From an uncultured Alphaproteobacteria bacterium (GTDB taxonomy: Bacteria > Pseudomonadota > Alphaproteobacteria > CASFRQ01 > SAAU01), in contig CASFRQ010000084.1 in the NCBI GenBank assembly GCA_949296785.1, positions 1 through 22,383 on the forward strand: 22,383 nt of DNA, in the 5' to 3' direction. The notes under the pieces were generated by a model, which searched no databases, had not been told where the DNA came from, and was given only the letters and a program-made list of their open reading frames with translations. Positions 20,136-22,383 of the stretch are shown here, piece after piece. The translations under genes were made by a program, and so were the position numbers. Within the stretch, counting starts at the first letter, position 1, and each line of letters opens with the position of its first letter.

Positions 20136-22061
20136 CTAATCCTCATATTCTATTCCGGGATAGCGGGAGTCCAACTTAAACCTCTTCACCGCTTCGGCAA
20201 AAGAAACGACCTCTTGCTTGTCCGAACCCAAGAAGCGTAAAGTCAGGGTTTCGTCCGCCACTTCCTTTTTGCCGACAACGGCAATCACAGGAATTTTCTT
20301 TAAAGAATGCTCACGGATTTTATAATTGACTTTTTCATTTCTTAAATCCATCTCCGCACGTACACCCGCCACCTGCAACTTATGAACAACCTGTTTGACA
20401 TAGTCATCCTGCTCGTTTGTCACAGGCAGAACCATCACCTGCACCGGCGCCAGCCAGAACGGTAAATGTCCCGCACAATGTTCCATAAACACGCCCGTAA
20501 ACCGTTCCAAAGAACCGAACAACGCCCGATGCAGCATTAACGGACGATGTTTTTGCCCGTCTTCGCCGATATAAGTCACATCAAATCTTTCCGGCAAGTT
20601 TAAATCCGCCTGCAAAGTGCCGAGCTGCCATTCCCGACCGATGGCGTCGCGGAATTTAAAGTCCAGCTTCGGCCCGTAGAAAGCGCCGTCTCCGGGATTA
20701 AGCTCATACTCATACCCCATGCTTTCCAAAGCGTCAGCCAATCCGGATTCCAAAAAGTCCCAGATTTCATCGGAACCGATTCTTTCATCCGGACGAGTAG
20801 ACAATTTGATTTTCATGTCCGTCAGACCAAAATCCTTATAAATGTCAATCATCAGCTTGATGACCTTCTGGCATTCATCCTTAAACTGTTCCGGCGTACA
20901 GAAAATATGGGCATCATCCTGTGTAAATGCCCGCACGCGCATCAAGCCGTGAATAGCGCCCGACGCCTCGTACCGGTGCACTCTTCCGAATTCGCCGATA
21001 TATTGCGGCAAATCGCGGTAGCTGGTCGTTCCCTGCTTAAAAATCAAAATGCTTCCCGGACAGTTCATCGGTTTAATGGCAAAGACTTTATCCTCAATCT
21101 TTGTCGTAAACATATTTTTCTGATACCAATCCCAATGGCCGGAAATTTCCCACAGCTTTCTGTCCATAATCTGCGGGGTGTTCACCTCTGTATAGCCGAC
21201 GGCCTTCTGCCGTTTGCGCATATAGTCAATCAAAGTTTGGAAAAAAGTCCATCCCCTCGGGTGCCAAAACACATCCCCGGGCGCGTATTCCTCAAAATGG
21301 AAAAAGTCCATTTCTTTACCCAACCGGCGATGATCGCGCCGTTCCGCTTCCGCCTGCATGTCAAAGTATGCCTTCATGTCTTTTTCGGTAAAGAAAGCCG
21401 TCCCGTAAACGCGTTGCAAAGTCTCCTTAGAACTGTCCCCCCGCCAGTATGCCGCCGCTACTTTTGTCAGCTTAAACGCCTTGCCCAACTTTCCCGTGCT
21501 CGGCAAATGCGGTCCGCGGCACAGTTCCACATAGTCCCCTTGCGTATAAAGGGAAACTTCCTTCACATCCTCGGGCATATCGTTAATGATTTCCACCTTA
21601 TAATTTTCACCGCGCTGCTTAAAGAAAGCCACCGCCTCGTCCCTAGGTAAAACGGAGCGGACAATCGGATAATCCGCCGCGACGATTTCGGCCATTTTTG
21701 CCTCAATCTTCGGCAGGTCTTCCTCGCTTAAAACAATGCCGTAAAAATCATAATAAAAACCGTTTTCAATCGCCGGCCCGATGGTCGCCTGCGCGTTGGG
21801 ATACAAAGCCTCCACCGCCTGCGCCATAATATGGGCGGCCGTGTGGCGCAAAATCTCCAACCCTTCCGGATTCTTATTCGTAATGATGGAAATCCGTGCG
21901 TTTGTCGCGATGGGCGTCGTCAAATCCGTCAGTGTGCCGTCAATTTGAACGGCCAAAGCGTTTTTCGCCAAATTTTCACTGATTTTACGCGCGACATCCA
22001 ATCCAGTCACGGACGCCTCAAACTCCAGCTTGGAGTCATCGGGCAAAGTAATTTCCACCAT
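20136..22061 (-). CDS. thrS: Threonyl-tRNA synthetase
   Basis: ThrRS charges tRNA-Thr and edits mischarged serine. The 641-residue protein has the full bacterial layout: TGS domain (1-60), editing domain with HTAAH (73-77) and CRGPH (181-185), class II catalytic core (about 245-530) and anticodon-binding domain (540-641). The catalytic zinc ligands Cys334, His385 and His511 fall at the same numbers as in the E. coli enzyme. AAGGAAATAAAA precedes the ATG. It is a single gene with its own promoter (22124-22152) and terminator (20076-20104). No T-box or leader peptide is visible in the short 5' region. Nothing odd was seen. Confidence 0.98.
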   Translation of the reverse strand: MVEITLPDDSKLEFEASVTGLDVARKISENLAKNALAVQIDGTLTDLTTPIATNARISIITNKNPEGLEILRHTAAHIMAQAVEALYPNAQATIGPAIENGFYYDFYGIVLSEEDLPKIEAKMAEIVAADYPIVRSVLPRDEAVAFFKQRGENYKVEIINDMPEDVKEVSLYTQGDYVELCRGPHLPSTGKLGKAFKLTKVAAAYWRGDSSKETLQRVYGTAFFTEKDMKAYFDMQAEAERRDHRRLGKEMDFFHFEEYAPGDVFWHPRGWTFFQTLIDYMRKRQKAVGYTEVNTPQIMDRKLWEISGHWDWYQKNMFTTKIEDKVFAIKPMNCPGSILIFKQGTTSYRDLPQYIGEFGRVHRYEASGAIHGLMRVRAFTQDDAHIFCTPEQFKDECQKVIKLMIDIYKDFGLTDMKIKLSTRPDERIGSDEIWDFLESGLADALESMGYEYELNPGDGAFYGPKLDFKFRDAIGREWQLGTLQADLNLPERFDVTYIGEDGQKHRPLMLHRALFGSLERFTGVFMEHCAGHLPFWLAPVQVMVLPVTNEQDDYVKQVVHKLQVAGVRAEMDLRNEKVNYKIREHSLKKIPVIAVVGKKEVADETLTLRFLGSDKQEVVSFAEAVKRFKLDSRYPGIEYED

Positions 22062-22123
22062 TTTTATTTCCTTCTTTCAAACAAAACTCAAAACTTTGTC
22101 AAATTTTCACTTGACAGCTGTTT

Positions 22124-22152
22124 AAAATACCTCTTTTCCCTTTGCAAGTCAA
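22124..22152 (-). promoter_or_regulatory. Probable sigma-70-type promoter of thrS
   Basis: On the minus strand TTGACT (22152-22147), a 17-base spacer, then TATTTT (22129-22124). Transcription would begin near 22117 and give a 5' leader of about 55 bases before the thrS ATG. Confidence 0.65.
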
Positions 22153-22383
22153 AATTTTTTTTGCCTCAAAGCTCTTTCCTTTTCCTCCGGCGGTCGGCCC
22201 GCCGACGGATGGCGGCAACTCTTAAATAATGTTGCCCGACATTAAAATAATTTTGCCCGGCAAAAACGCCGGTTTTTAATTTTCTTTCCAAGTCAGCCGT
22301 CTTCCGGCTTTAAAATGTTTGTTCCGGAAGCGTCATTTTTGAATGGAGTACTTTGCCCAATCTTTCCAAACCGTCCGTTAAAA
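22153..22383. other. Upstream region of thrS with GC hairpins
   Basis: No gene was recognised. GTCGGC-CC-GCCGAC (22193-22206) is a tight inverted repeat. Further right CCGGC (22257-22261), AAAAAC and GCCGG (22268-22272) plus TTTTT form a plus-strand terminator shape. TTGCCCG occurs twice nearby (22232 and 22253). Confidence 0.4.
22257..22277 (+). terminator. Plus-strand terminator-like hairpin without an evident gene
   Basis: CCGGC, a six-base loop and GCCGG are followed by TTTTT. No plus-strand gene precedes it within the window, so it may end a small or antisense RNA, or be fortuitous. Confidence 0.4.

Noticed and set aside
20907..21650. Plus-strand frame of 247 codons inside thrS.
   Set aside because: Antisense shadow; the thrS frame is unmistakable with all catalytic residues.
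22062..22123. Possible T-box or attenuator leader for thrS.
   Set aside because: The leader is only about 55 bases, with no stem-loop/antiterminator pair.

Overview
The window looks like chromosomal DNA of a Gram-negative alphaproteobacterium, probably a host-associated or otherwise uncultured lineage of moderate to low GC. The inference rests on gene order and protein type: ftsE-ftsX-ydcF-plsC with a divergent MJ0042-type zinc-ribbon gene, a miaB-phoH-ybeY-corC run, and a DinG-like helicase of the alphaproteobacterial type. A species cannot be named from the sequence alone. No tRNA, rRNA, CRISPR array, insertion sequence or phage gene was recognised.

Layout, left to right. Positions 1-4331 (minus) are an apparent operon: a DinG/XPD-family helicase, a RumA/TrmA-type RNA m5U methyltransferase, and the first 11 codons of a gene running off the left edge. 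Positions 4815-6703 (plus) carry class II lysyl-tRNA synthetase and a small two-helix membrane protein, ended by a two-way terminator. Positions 6850-8317 hold a minus-strand type IV pilin-like gene, shared palindromes, and a decayed plus-strand pilin-like remnant. Positions 8318-11889 (minus) are ftsE, ftsX, ydcF (DUF218) and a PlsC-type acyltransferase, with an unexplained 560-base gap before plsC. Positions 12000-14405 (plus) are a zinc-ribbon membrane protein and an exported Sel1/TPR-like protein. After an 820-base purine-rich spacer come miaB, phoH, ybeY and corC (15228-18729), closed by a strong terminator. A second pilin-like gene follows at 18933-19514, and thrS (minus, 20136-22061) ends the window.

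Most genes are housekeeping: translation (lysS, thrS, miaB, ybeY, the RNA methyltransferase), envelope and division (ftsEX, plsC, ydcF) and DNA repair (the helicase). The accessory part is the pilin-like family. Two intact genes and one remnant share a nearly identical hydrophobic core or its edge. The remnant and the second gene share an upstream module made of a palindrome built around TGACCG and an AATCTCATTTTTTGTT box, exactly 48 bases apart in both. This looks like a dispersed, co-regulated pilin-like cassette family, and it is the best candidate here for something undescribed.

The second notable point is the helicase start. The open frame continues 48 sense codons above the first ordinary start codon, up to a good ribosome binding site, where the in-frame codon is ATT. 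This is either a rare start codon or a single-base change at the gene start.
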